64,000 nucleotides of DNA from Sphaerosporella brunnea (lineage: Eukaryota; Ascomycota; Pezizomycetes; Pezizales; Pyronemataceae): the NCBI GenBank assembly GCA_008704415.1, contig VXIS01000215.1, positions 1 to 64,000 of the forward strand. Direction: 5' to 3'. Positions 1-10,697 of the stretch are shown here, piece after piece (the stretch's first letter is position 1; each line of letters starts with the position of its first letter). The notes under the pieces are model-generated. The model made no database searches, was not told the origin of the DNA, and saw only the letters and a list, made by a program, of their open reading frames with translations. The position numbers and the translations under genes are program-made.

Positions 1-407
1 TCGTTGAGCCCCAGATTATGACTGTTCAGCCCCAGATTCCAGCTCTTGTTCAGCCGCAGATGTCTGCTCTTATTCAGCATCTCCAAGATACACACCTCGG
101 TTGGCTACCAGATGATCACCTGCCAACAACCGTCGTGCTCCATCAGGATACTGGTGAAATAGACGAGATTCCGACTCGCGTGCACATTACGAGATTTAAG
201 AATGACACGATGGATATGCTGACGAAATGCCTGGTGGACATGCACATACACAATTTCCACTTCCCTGGCGTCATGAATGTGGTGTGTGTTAACGCCGTCT
301 ACTGGCTGAACGATGGCGCTGAAGTTAGCTTTGGTCGCGGCCGTGTTCATCATAAGTATGCCGACAGGGTTGTCCAGTTGCGGATGAATTTGACGAGGTT
401 CCCATAA
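1..407 (+). CDS. Hypothetical protein, 3' end cut by window edge
   Basis: The frame is open from the left edge and ends at a stop at 405-407, so the true start lies outside the window; the ATG at 18 is only the first Met seen. The first 27 residues carry a V-x-P-Q-I/M pattern repeated three or four times, followed by a more globular stretch ending with RMNLTRFP. No family is recognised. The repeated Gln/Pro start and mixed hydrophobic body are more gene-like than the antisense frame that overlaps it. Confidence 0.4.
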   Translation, partial: VEPQIMTVQPQIPALVQPQMSALIQHLQDTHLGWLPDDHLPTTVVLHQDTGEIDEIPTRVHITRFKNDTMDMLTKCLVDMHIHNFHFPGVMNVVCVNAVYWLNDGAEVSFGRGRVHHKYADRVVQLRMNLTRFP

Positions 408-1633
408 CGATGGAAAATCTGTGTATTAAATGGCAAAACGGTCATGGTATCATTTTTTCGATGAATTATAATAGAAAATATTTATCTAATCTTCAAGGCT
501 GGGTGGACAAATTTATTCGTCACATTGTGAAAATAACATAGGTTGTATTTGCGTACTTGCTGCTGCGTCATCAATTTTTTTTCCGCATTCCTCTCGGTTT
601 GATTGTGACCTTGGTGTTTCATTCAAGTGGGGCGGGGTCGAGGCTGCAGGAACGAGGATGGGGTGCAGAGGGGCGAGCGAGTGTAGTGGACGAGGACGGT
701 GCGGGGAGCGACAGGGCGAATGGCAAGGGTTCAGCCCTTGGTGTCATGGTCTTGGAGTCTCACTTGAGTGGGTTGAGGGGTACACTGCCAACTAATCTAA
801 GATCTGGTGTATGGAGCCAAATACGGCCTTCGGAGGGGGGTATTATACCCAATGACTGTTCTTCTTTACTGAACCTTCGTATGTCAGTTTGAGTACCTTC
901 GTTCCAATTTGAACCCAAACCGTGCGCTTCGCGCCTCTCGTCCCGTCTCCAGGTCATTTCCCGGCCCCTGGCTTCTCAACCCGTCCTGTAACCCTCTGTA
1001 CCCGAGTACCTTGGGCCCCGCCAGTCTGTTCTCGACCCTCTCCGTTACACATGGTTGGCGCGAGTGGATCGAACTCGGAGATCTTATGTTGGAGCAGTCA
1101 AGAGCAGTTGGCCAACGTCTAGACCAAATTGCAAGGATCTGTCAAACACGCGACTATTATTTCATCAGACGAGGATCCGCAGCAGCACGACGATACGGAT
1201 ACAGAAGATAGACACCGATTGTGCTCAGACAGGGGGAGTCATGCTACCTGCACCTATCCGTGTGGACGTTGAAGCTTTGCTGAACTCCTCTTCGGTTCTC
1301 TCACTTATCCGATTGATCTACAATCGATCTGCGCAATTTATACTGTCATAGATAATTTACATTGCCCTGCAACAGCTCCCGAGTGCGTAAAAATGTGATT
1401 TTATATGGCGGGCTCGAGCTTGAGCTTGAGCTCATGCTTCTCCCGCTGGAGTTTGCGAGTCGAGCGTCAAAATTGCACGAGCGGGGTCGAGCCTACCGCC
1501 AAGTTCGACTCAACTCCGCTCGTACGCAATACCACTGCTCTATATACGACGCGTCTTATACGGCGCGTCTGCGGACAGTCAAAAGTCCAAGAATCTTAAT
1601 CGCTCAAGAACGCTGATAGTGTTACCCATGAAC
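408..1633. other. No convincing gene
   Basis: Several short open frames exist but none has gene-like composition or clear splice borders. Around 1404-1500 there is a cluster of CTCGAGC/GAGCTC-like words resembling the subterminal repeats of the hAT element at 27.7 kb; no matching inverted repeat end was found, so it is at best a worn fragment. Confidence 0.4.
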
Positions 1634-2516
1634 TAGGGATGGCAGACTAGCACGTGACAGTATCGTCACATCAGGTATTGTCATGTAACGTGACGGTAAC
1701 GGATTGGACGTGCCGCTAACAACTATTACAAAGCAGCCACAACGTGGCAGATGTGTGGCAGATGGCTACTGGATGCGTACATTTCTGAACCTACCTTTGT
1801 TTTCGGCACCAGGTCTATCAGTTTGGGAACATCTGAGGGGTGTGCAATTCTGCCCTAGACGCTTTCTATCTATCTGGAAGGTCAAAATGCTAATCAGGTA
1901 AAAGAACCCTACACCTCTGCCTCTCCTGCCCAACTTGCTACCTCTGCTTCCTGGTCCACATCACGCATGCTCCTTTAATCCTTTACCTTCCAAACCCTCC
2001 ATATGCCTTATAGCTCCGTTCGCTAGCAGCTCATTCTCAATTTTTGGAAGCTGCTCTTCGTTAAAACAGTCTATCTGTCTCTGCTGGGGATTGAGTACCC
2101 TCGTCTATTCACATAGATTTACAGTAAAAGACAATTGCTGTTCCTGTCATGTAAAATATTTTGTATAGAAAAACACTATTCTAAAGGAACCGAATGGCAT
2201 GGAGTTCTGAAAAGGGGAAGGGCGATTGGCAAGATGTGTTTAGCAAACTGAGCCATAGCAGTCTAGAAAGTACGAGGGTTTTTGGCAACTGCTTGTTCCC
2301 ATACTACCTGATCTGCAGGAAAAGGACCCTGTTGTGCTCGGTACAGGAGGAACTGTTAAACGGCTCAGCCACGTTGCGGCTAGTTCAGTGGCAAAGCGGT
2401 GGCTGAGCCGTGGCTTGTATATGCACAGCCACCAGTAACGTTACAATGCCAATATTATAACATTACGTGACACTTTACTGTAACGGATCATTTGTAACGG
2501 TAATTTGACATCCCTA
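1634..2516. mobile_element. Non-autonomous hAT element
   Basis: The ends are TAGGGATGGCA on the left and, read inward from the right, TAGGGATGTCA. They are flanked by 8-base target duplications that differ at one base: CCATGAAC at 1626-1633 and CTATGAAC at 2517-2524. Subterminal regions hold repeated GTAACG/GTGAC words in both orientations. No transposase domain is readable inside, so movement would need an outside transposase. The same 8-base terminus is used by the element at 50086-50759. An 8-base duplication and a TAGGG-type end fit the hAT superfamily. Confidence 0.8.
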
Positions 2517-2621
2517 CTATGAACGAAGTTACGTTCAGGTTATATTCAGTAACCTGGGTCAGTAGTCATGACATCGTTCGTGACTTTTGTCTTAGCGAGT
2601 GGAGCAGCAGCGACGGCGCAC

Positions 2622-3255
2622 TCACTCGACCACCACACCCAACCCCCGCATGAACGCCTGACGTTCGCAGCGATAAAGAAAGTGATTAGATGTGCCCCCG
2701 TTCTCGCAGATGTAGTGAAGCAGCGGAATCTCATCCGTGTCCTCTCTTGGAACTCTTGGCTGCTCACTGGGATCCTCCATTTCGCGGTGTACAAATGTAG
2801 CTATCTCCTCAGTGGAAGCTTCAGGCAATTTGAGCCAGTACCGAAGGCACTGTTTGGAGTCCTAATAAGGAGTCTAACAGCATCATTGATGAAAGAAGGT
2901 CAAAACTTTTAGAACTATTCAGCAAAACATGCTTAAGTGGCAGCGAGCAAACACATCATAATACCCAGCTAAACTCTTTACATAAAGAGCCTTAGACTAG
3001 TAATCAAGTATAGGCGGTTGAACAGCTGAGGCTTGAACTACACGCCTAAAAGTCGGAGCAGACAGCTTGGCGGTGTCCTCCGCGGTTACGCTCGGCGGTG
3101 ATGGGGGGCTGGAGACCGGGCCTGGAAGAAGAGGGCTCGGCGGCGGCAGATGACTCCATCGAGGATATCGCCTTGTAGACTACCCCCAAGTTCTGAGAAG
3201 CGGACATGGATAGGTTGAGAGCGGACTGAACTTGGACAATTTGATGAAAGCACAC
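2622..3255 (-). CDS. Hypothetical gene, two exon-like segments
   Basis: Two stretches on this strand have strong coding character. The upstream one (3255 down to about 3046) reads FHQIVQVQSALNLSMSASQ and on through a Ser/Ala-rich tail. The downstream one (about 2866 to 2622) reads CLRYWLKLPEASTEEIATFV, an acidic Pro-containing part, then a Cys/Arg-rich end and a stop. The second is preceded by TTATTAG, a good 3' splice site, so an intron in roughly 2867-3045 is likely. The product is not recognised and the 5' end is not resolved. Confidence 0.4.
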
Positions 3256-3962
3256 TGAGCCCTCACAAGTGGAGGGCTTTGGGCGTGCTCTTATTCTCTG
3301 GAAGGCATAAACTTCCCACTGTGCGCTGGGGCTTACAGTCTTATTAGCATCACCGTCACGGCTGCTCAGGCCTGCGCCGTTGCTTTCTATGGTGGGGAAC
3401 TCTATTCAGACTTATGAACGGTAGTCACGAACAAAGTTATAACTCAGGTCACGCATTTTTGGTCGGAAGTCAGTGTACAAAGTCAAGCGTTGCTAACCGG
3501 TCGCAGGTCATGGGCAACGGTAGGAGCACACACAACAGTTGCGGCCAGCGGGCGAGAGATCAGTCAACGTCAAGTGACCGCGCACCATGGAGTCAAATAA
3601 AATGAACCGAAACGCGCACGCTGTTCCCGCCGCCGGCAATGTCTCATCGATGTCCCATCGCCATGCTACACATCACCACTGCCAACCAGCGAGTCCTTGT
3701 TTTTTTTTACCCCACTGCTCAGACTTCTCTTGCAATACCAAACACACCCCAAACGTATCACCGTGTCATGCAAGCCTCTGGTCGGAGTTTAGCACCCGTT
3801 TGAAGACATCTGAAAGATAAAATGCTTACGTACCGAAAATTTTGAAAAAAAAGTCAGTTTTTTAGAATCCTGGCGTTTTAAGACGGATTCTCTTGGCAAA
3901 TTGCCTTTTGTACTCATTCAGCTTCTCCGTTGCTGCAATGGTCTCTGGCGAGTCGGGGACTA
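3256..3962. other. No convincing gene
   Basis: A low-information stretch with short frames only. Nothing supportable is seen on either strand. Confidence 0.4.
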
Positions 3963-4691
3963 TCACTGGGCGCTTGTGGGAGGGCGCCTTGGGAGTCTGT
4001 GGGGGGGGGGAGGTGCAGGCGATGAGGGGGACGCCGACTTGGCGTGCGGGGAGGGCGGAGCTGGCGACGGAGGAGACTGCGGGGAGGGCGGAGCTGGCGA
4101 CGGAGGAGACTGCGGAGTGGGCGACGGGGGGGACGGCAACTTATTGCGCGAGGAGGGCGGAGTGGGCGACGGGGGGGACCGGGACTCGGTGCGCAGAGAG
4201 GGCGGAGCAGGCGACGGTCTGTGGGTGGAGGGCGGGGCGGGTGTGGCCAGAACGGCCGCCAGCTTCTCGTTCAGTATGGCGCCAATCTGACCAGGCAGCA
4301 CCTGCATCTGGTCCTCGGTGCTCGTCTGGTGGGCTTCCTGGTCGCGTTTCCACTCCTCCTGAGCAGCCCAGTTTTGGTCCTGCTGCTGCTGCCATTGCTG
4401 CTGCTGCTGGGCTAGAGGTAGGACTAGAACAACCGCCATGTTCAGCGGGGATGCAACCACGTCCGGAATTCCGCGTTTCCGGACCCAGACCATTCCCAGC
4501 CCAACCAAGGAAGTGCCGAACGTGTAAAGGAGGTTGTACCTCCAGACAGCGTGCACACACGATCGATAAAGGAGCGGGAACCTCTTGAAAATTTTGACGT
4601 GGTTGAAGGCCTCGGTGAGGACCGCCGCCCACTCCGGGTAAGTGTGGTTCTTGTGTGTAAAGGTGGTTGACCCTCCTGACAGCGTGCACAT
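3963..4691 (-). pseudogene. Pro-rich / Gln-rich protein remnant
   Basis: On the minus strand the frame gives a unit around [20 protein letters not shown], a hydrophobic stretch ([17 protein letters not shown]), a Gln-rich segment with [10 protein letters not shown], then about 90 residues of PPSP/APPSP repeats to the stop. The Pro repeats come from a G-rich plus strand with tandem near-copies of a 32-base unit around 4040-4110. The upstream part is broken by a 133-base tandem duplication whose length is not a multiple of three, so the second copy is out of frame. It probably continues the damaged gene at 5001-5384. The family is unknown. Confidence 0.4.
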
Positions 4692-4800
4692 TCGATCGAT
4701 ACAGGAGTGGGAACCCCTTGAAAATTTGGACGTGGTTGAAGGCCTCGGTGAGGACCGCCTCCCACTCCCGGCAAGTGCGGTTCTTGTGGGGGGGTGGTAG
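4540..4800. repeat. 133-base tandem duplication
   Basis: The segment containing GTGCACA..CGATCGATA..GGTTGAAGGCCTCGG occurs at 4551-4660 and again about 133 bases later at 4683-4793. An indel of one base between the copies makes the spacing 132 near the left and 133 further on. The duplication lies in the coding part of the Pro-rich remnant and shifts its reading frame. Confidence 0.75.
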
Positions 4801-5000
4801 GCGGTGTACCACCCGTTGTCGCAATGAACTGCGCTTAAGGATGTGTGTCTTCTCGTTGGTGGGGCGCGGGGCCGAGAGCCTGTGCTTCGCGTAAGGTTTG
4901 GCTAGAGCCATAGTTGTGTGTAGTATGGATGGCGCGGGCGTGCAGGTATCGGATGAAGGCGGTGCGGAATGGATGAAGGGTGTTGTTCGGTGCCGGGGGC

Positions 5001-5384
5001 TTAGGGCTCTTCGGGGCCGGGGCCGGCGTTTGCGACGTTCCGCAGGCACTCCGCCAGCTCGGCCGAAAACCGAGGCGACGTCTGCAGCGTAAAGTGAAAC
5101 AGCGGCGTGCTGCAGTTCTTCCGATAGCGCGCGGAGCAGAGCTCGCCCTTGATTCACCGGGGCTTGCTGCTGACCACCAGCTCCGCGGAAAGCTCTGTCT
5201 CTGGGGTTCAAGTCAAGAACGCGGGTCCGATCGCCAGCGCGTCGCGCGTTTGCTTGTCCGCACTCAGCAGGCTAAGGGTCGCTTCTTCGTAGTGCTTGTG
5301 CACCAGTGCAGTTCTGGCGAACACCAAGGTGCAGGCTGCGCTTCCACAGCGGACCTTGACCGGCTGTTTTGTTTTCGGCCCCAT
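5001..5384 (-). pseudogene. Hypothetical gene with two in-frame TGA stops
   Basis: An ATG at 5384 opens MGPKTKQPVKVRCGSAACTL and 58 codons follow to a TGA at 5208-5210. The same frame then continues with good coding character (ETELSAELVVSSKPR), meets a second TGA at 5154-5156, goes on through CSARYRKNCSTPLFHFTL, and ends with a TAA at 5001-5003. There is no GT..AG pair that would remove either TGA. A decayed gene is the simplest reading. The start lies 114 bases from a hAT-type terminus at 5498. Function unknown. Confidence 0.45.
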
Positions 5385-5497
5385 GGTGTCGAAGATAGCT
5401 GACTCGTTAGCAGTATGGTCAACGGAGGGGGGAAGGGGCGTCAGAGGTAACGGTAGCGGTACTAACCGTGATGTGGGGTTAGGACGCAGGCGATTTC

Positions 5498-5745
5498 CAG
5501 TGTTCTCAATAGCAGCCAACCGGGCTGGCTGATCAAAAAGCCGGCTGGCTTTTGAAGTCGTAGGCTGCATGAGCTTTTGGCTCGCGTATGAAGGATGGAC
5601 ATCATTTGTTGCTTCACTGGTTATCACTCTGTACCAATTCGCGACGTTTCCATGCAAAGGCGCAGCCAGCCAGGGCTTCGTAGCCGGGTTGATCAAACAG
5701 CCAGCCCAGCCGGCGCATTTTGGCAGCCGGGGTGACAGCCCAGGT
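5498..5745 (+). mobile_element. hAT MITE, one end only
   Basis: The terminus CAGTGTTCTCAATAGCAGCC matches that of the intact MITE at 55626-56045 over its first 11 bases. The following sequence has the same kind of subterminal words (CAGCC, GGCTGGCTG, GCCAGCC). No GAGAACACTG end is found downstream, so the right terminus is lost and the boundary near 5745 is where these words stop. Confidence 0.6.
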
Positions 5746-5989
5746 GACTTCGGGCGCATAGTGTTCCAGGTCATCTGGTTCCTGGGTAAGGGTACCAGGC
5801 GGAGAGCGGCCTACAGCCCGCGACGACTGCCCGATGGGGATGCTGAGACATTAGGAGGTCTTAGGCGTTGACCGGTCGTCGGGCGGGACACCGTATCCTC
5901 CGCCGCAAACGCCTGTTCGACTTGCCCACCAGCTTCAGTCACCCACCAACCGTATTGGCTATCGCTTCAGGCCGGAGATACGGGTGTCA

Positions 5990-6425
5990 AGTGCCTCATC
6001 ACTTACATCACCGTAGTCAGAACCCTCATGACTAACGTCGTCCTCCTAGAGGGCGGGTGGTACGCTCTTCGGCGTCCCGTTTCTTCGTCATCTCCTCAAA
6101 CTTTCTCCTCCCCTGGCCAGGGAGAGCCTCAAGTTTCTCCTGAGACGTTGCTCTCGCAAAATCTCCATCAACCTTCCTCGCATCTGCACGCGACGTCTCG
6201 CGCGATATCTTCTGAGGCTTCTGGGTCTGCGCGTTTCGTCCGAGATAATGGCTGTATTTGTGGTTTCTTCCGCGCCCGCAGTGGCCGCCTAGCCTTCGTC
6301 AGCGTCTTCCCATAATGTGCACTCATTAGCGCAGGATTCGTAACCGTTGGCATAGCTTCGTAACACCGGTCCATGATCCCCTCGGTCTCCTTTCCGCTCA
6401 CAATGAGGACGTCGATGTTTGCCAT
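5990..6425 (-). pseudogene. Hypothetical gene remnant, charged
   Basis: It starts at an ATG at 6425 with MANIDVLIVSGKETEGIMDR. Coding character then moves between three frames: a basic part, a Lys/Glu-rich part including KLEALPGQGRRKFEEMTKKR, and an acidic part HEGSDYGDVSDEALDTRISG. Frame changes without clear introns suggest decay. The LTR-like segment just upstream may once have supplied its promoter. Not assigned to a family. Confidence 0.35.
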
Positions 6426-6439
6426 TTGGCGAGCTGCAT

Positions 6440-6860
6440 AGATTCAATGCAGGATTATTACACATGGTATGATGTCTCTCAGGTATTCAATTACTAAAGT
6501 TACAAAGCTACGTCACAGTAACAATAGTATGATGTAATTATTCTACGAGTTTGTTTACCTTTCTATAGTACGTTGTTTGGAATCGTCTAAACTTCGCAAG
6601 GCAGACTGTGTCGGTCCTATGACCACTATTTCCTTGTATTACGAATTTGCCACCGAGCAATAACCTCATGTTATGACATCATGTATTTGGCATCGTTGAC
6701 TATAAAAGCTGCGAGCTTTTCCTACTTTCATTCTTTTCTTTGCATTGCGATACGGCCTTTTGGCCAGCCCCGATTGTACCGAGTATCAATAAAGACTGAG
6801 TTTATCAGCGACCTGTTTTCGAGTATAGGCTCACGAAAAGGTTGCAGCCAATTTTCATAG
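6440..6860 (+). promoter_or_regulatory. LTR-like promoter and polyadenylation segment
   Basis: An AT-rich block contains TATAAAAG at about 6701, a pyrimidine-rich stretch, and CAATAAAG at about 6788, in the order and spacing of the U3-R-U5 parts of a retrotransposon LTR. TATGACATCATG-like words upstream are repeated. I could not find TG..CA borders with a matching 5-base duplication, so a solo LTR is an inference; it could also be the promoter of a short non-coding transcript. Confidence 0.35.
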
Positions 6861-7141
6861 GTACTTCATATCACATATTATGAATGGCAGACTGATATCA
6901 TGTTCGCACTACATACAGAAAATAAATTTTCATTCGCAGGAAAGTATGTATACTATGAAGAAACAAAGGAAAAAACAACAGCGAATCCCCGCACACGAAC
7001 AAGAAACTGAGATTAAATCCGCGACGACAAGCAATGCAGCCACAATTCAGAAAACCATCAAAGGCAATGAAAATGAAAAGAAATCATCAGCACACTCGAA
7101 CGCGTTGTTGAAGCTAGTGGTACTAAACGTCTGTGGTACAG

Positions 7142-7321
7142 CTACCGCTTCTTACCACACCCCCAGCACTTACTCGGGGCTCCCTCGGCAGCTTTATTTC
7201 CGGTTCCGCACCGCGGACATGACCACACCAAGAGCCGTCCGCAACCACCACAATTGAGCGTGTCGCCTACCCAGACTGTGTGTGCACGGTTGCAGTCGGG
7301 ACAGATCTCGCCGGCCGGCAT
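7142..7321 (-). CDS. Small four-CxxC zinc-ribbon protein, 59 residues
   Basis: An ATG at 7321 opens a 59-codon frame with four CxxC knuckles: CPDC, CGGC, CPRC and CWGC, spaced like two consecutive zinc ribbons, and a basic end GCGKKR before TAG. Such double ribbons bind two zinc ions and serve in nucleic-acid or protein contacts. The even spacing of all eight cysteines is very unlikely by chance. It may be a complete small protein or a single exon of a longer one; no splice sites are needed. No obvious partner lies next to it. Confidence 0.6.
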   Translation of the reverse strand: MPAGEICPDCNRAHTVWVGDTLNCGGCGRLLVWSCPRCGTGNKAAEGAPSKCWGCGKKR

Positions 7322-7829
7322 TCTGATTGTGTTTGAGAAAGAGGGTTGGTAGTAACGTAGCAGCTGGGGATGGTTGATCAGTTGCGACTGTTGTTCAGGA
7401 CGTAGGCGAACTTCGGGGCGGAGACGTTGCTCAGGTGTGTATCAAGGTAGTAATTATAGATCGTTGATCAGTTGTGAATGTCGTTGAGGAGGTAGATGAG
7501 CTTGTGGGAGTAGGGCTTGTGGTTTCGATGGCTAGCTCTCATATATCTGCCTCTCAGCTTTGAAGTAGGGTTGTACGTTGAATGACGATTTGGATATTGC
7601 TTACTAGCACCCAAGTTCTGCAAATTGTAGTGCCGCGCGAGTCCCTGGAGTAAGACCAACGGTTGTCTTCGCTGTGGAACATTCAACAAGCTCGGTCAGT
7701 CAGCCAGCTAACGGAATGGTATAAATTCACCACAAAAGCCTGAGGGCCTACTCAAGAGAGTCCATGATCCACAACAAGACAGCGACACGTTGGCGCAACG
7801 CGTGCCAGGTCAGGCCGGATTTATTTCCA

Positions 7830-8801
7830 ACCAAGCACGCCTTCACTTTTTGGGACGAGGAGGTAGCCGGCAGTTGTCTGTTGTTGATCGCGGTCAACAT
7901 GGGAACCGTGGCGGACTGAGATTTCTCCCACATAGTGATCGAGAGGATGCGAAGCGATCCAGATGAGTTTGAATATCGTCTTGCACGTAGCAGTGAACCA
8001 CGCACGCTGGCGGCGGATGGTTATAACCAACGCCGAACAGACCCACATTGTGGGCACGCGGCGGGTTCTCCGCAATGAAGCGAGGATTGGATTTCGCCCC
8101 CTTTATGTCGAGATATTGACAGAGATCAGATCTCAGTTTGCAAAGGGTCAACTGGCGTTTTCAAGCCATATTTAATGCCCTTCTCCACAAGACACCCCCA
8201 GCGTCACAGGACCTCTTCCCAATCGTTTCCCCAGACTTAGAACCACGTTGTTGTCGACACCTGTCATTTGCCTCGTCGAAAGTTTAAGGAACATCGCCAA
8301 CAAAGCCATACTTCATCCAAGAAAACCACGGAACCAACATCTGCACTGCAGAGCCGGCAAAGCACATGTCTGAGAGCACGGTTCCTTGAATAACAATATC
8401 CCGCAAACCGCCCGCGTCACGTGCGCACCTACGATATGACCACTTGCTCCCACATTCAGGTATCGCTATCGCTTAGCGTATGTTTTTTAGACAATCCGCC
8501 CGTGCGCGGACACAAAGGACTTGACAAGGAGTTTCGGCCATTGATTCAACGGGCGGTGCTCAAATATATCTTTGATATGATCCCACGGATTTCCACTGGT
8601 CTCCTCCTGGCGCTGGTGTTGTTTCTGAACTGCATTGGGCGGCTTGTTCTGCAGTCTAAATTGAACCACGTATCGTGACCGCGCCGTTACTTGTCCCCGC
8701 AAATGATCGGCGTCATGTTCAAGCACTTTTGACGCGATTTTCTTGTATGACCGCGGAACTCTTGGCCTAAGTGTTGTTCCATTTAGCTCATCGGTTGCCA
8801 T
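7830..8801 (-). pseudogene. Hypothetical gene, interrupted
   Basis: An ATG at 8801 starts MATDELNGTTLRPRVPRSYK and continues 104 codons to 8487. After a gap of intron size another frame runs with strong coding character through GGLRDIVIQGTVLSDMCFAG, WFSWMKYGFVGDVP, LRSDLCQYLDIKGAKSNPRF and HVDRDQQQTTAGYLLVPKSE down to about 7830. This long frame has two internal stops and one frame change near 7940. Short introns could explain some of them, but a decayed gene is more likely. It lies immediately before the HNH gene, head to head with about 230 bases between starts. Family unknown. Confidence 0.45.
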
Positions 8802-9028
8802 GAAGCCCTTTGCAGCACTTTCGCTGATACGGCGAGCGAAATGAGAGTGATATCCAGTGAAACGTGTCCGCGATACGACACCGCATTAACCCCTCCGACG
8901 CAAAGGACCACCTCCAAAGCGCACAGAACATACCTTGACAGCTCCCGGTCAGCCAGCATTCACATCCTCTGCTCGGCCCCGCAGTAAAGATCCCGCATTT
9001 CACTTCGTTACTGGAACTCCTGCACATA

Positions 9029-10397
9029 ATGCTCCACCCAAATCGAATTCCGGTTCGCGAGAGGCGATTGATAGCCGAGCGGAACGTGATGATCAAGGAG
9101 GCCTTTGGCTCTTGGCGCACAGGCTTTCACCAGACGGCGCCTGAGGAGGGTGGTAGCATTACCTATAAAACTCTGTATCATGACCTCAGCATCGCTTTTA
9201 ATGGGATAGCCCTTGTACACTCCGACCTCAATCATCCCAACAACCGGGATAGTCTTAGTGTCGTCTTGTATCGTCGGGCGGACAAGGCCATGGTATCCCG
9301 CGTTCTCGGCAAGGACCTGTTGAAGACAAAGGTCCACCTGGGGGAGCATCTCATATTCAAGCATAACATGGAGCTTTGCAAGTTCAAGGAGAGCCCCGGT
9401 AATCACCCCCCGCCGACGGACTCCGATTGTGCCACCAGATTTAAGATCGTCAACAAGAAATCTGCCCAAATTTACACGCACACGAACCCAGACCAGAGCA
9501 AAAAGCGGAGGTTTGTGGTGACTGACGAGGACGACGGGGAAAGTGAAGGAGAGGAGGATGCCGGGGCCGGCAAGAACGATGCCAAGAGGGATTCAAATTT
9601 CAAGAAAATTGTTGCACACAGGGATCGAAAGTGTGTCGTCACGGGGATAGCCAATAGGTATGGGGGAATGGGCACCTCTGCGGACAACCTTTGGGTTGGT
9701 CCGGGCATTGAGGGCGCGCACATTGTACCGTGGGCTCGTCCAGAGCTCCTGGATGTCAACCTGACAGCGGCAATCAAGCGACAACGTGCGAAAGAGGCAA
9801 AGCTGGCGCAGGAACAGGGCGCCCCTCTTCCAGTAGCCACCAAAGTTGATGTAAACGCTGTCGAGAATGGCGTGATACTGCGATCCGATTTGCACGCACT
9901 TTTCGATGCTTGGCTGTGGACAGTGGACCCGGTAAGTGTCGGGCTATTTTACCACACCGTGTAGTTCTCATAGGTTCATCCTCTTACCGTACAATAGTAT
10001 AGCAAGACCATCCGCCAACTGGTGCCACTCCCAGCACTCACCGCTGGAGCCGCCATACTAGTAAGTCCTCGTCAATTCCCACCACCCGAAATTTGGAACT
10101 GGCATTACAATCAGTGCGTGCTTCGTATGCTCCGAGCTGGAGCGTATGCGCCCGATGATGAGCACGACTACGAAGATGGCGAAAAGGCCCAGTTGTTTGC
10201 CGCTGCGAACGAGGAACTCAGCGATGATATCACGAGAACTGCAGCGTTGTTGCAGAGACTGCTGCTCACTCATACAGGTACTCAATCTGCTACATTCTCA
10301 AAGACGAGATCTAACGTTTATAACAGCCTTCCGTGACGATTCCCATGCAGCGGACGCCACACCTCCCCCCGCATCACCCGCAATCTCCGTCGTCTAG
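9029..10397 (+). CDS. HNH endonuclease-domain protein (HNH_2 type), 417 residues
   Basis: The model joins 9029-9931, 9998-10277 and 10327-10397. The introns are 66 bases (GTAAGT..ATAG) and 49 bases (GTACTC..ACAG), and the frame is kept across both. The product has an N-terminal part of about 120 residues, an acidic linker (residues 166-186), then the nuclease core: C202 in CVVTG, H231 in GAHIVPWA, N280 in ENGVILR and H289 in LHALFDAWLW. These are the residues expected of a metal-dependent HNH nuclease. The C-terminal region (residues 302-380, VPLPALTAG..WHYNQCVLRMLRAG) matches the second HNH gene, so it belongs to the family. HNH_2 proteins are numerous in mushroom-forming fungi and their role is unclear. 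It runs convergently with the gene at 10698-11727. The start codon could lie further upstream. Confidence 0.85.
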
Positions 10398-10697
10398 TGT
10401 CTTGCAAGAGCCCACATCGTTTGCTGGTTGTACTTGCGGTGAGGAGGCCAAAAATGTGGAAGGCGGGCCCAAATACCAGGCTTGTGGCTGCATTGGTTCA
10501 CTGCATTTCATCTGATTCAATTTGTTGCGACCGCTATCTTTGCCGGACGGCCCCTTGTGACTGTGGCAAATCCATGTTGGGCAGCTAACACCCCGTCGAA
10601 GCGGCACGGAATATTGGACCCATCTTAATTGACTTGACGGGGAGCGGGGCATTTTTTAGTCGATCTATACAGTGGCAACCTGATTCATTCCAAAAAG
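10398..10697. other. Shared 3' region of two convergent HNH genes
   Basis: Three hundred bases separate the two stop codons. No gene is seen. Overlapping 3' untranslated regions of the two convergent genes are possible. Confidence 0.5.

Noticed and set aside
6455..6870. A complete solo L-T-R with TG..CA borders
   Set aside because: No pair of borders with a matching short duplication was found; only the promoter and poly-A features are supported.
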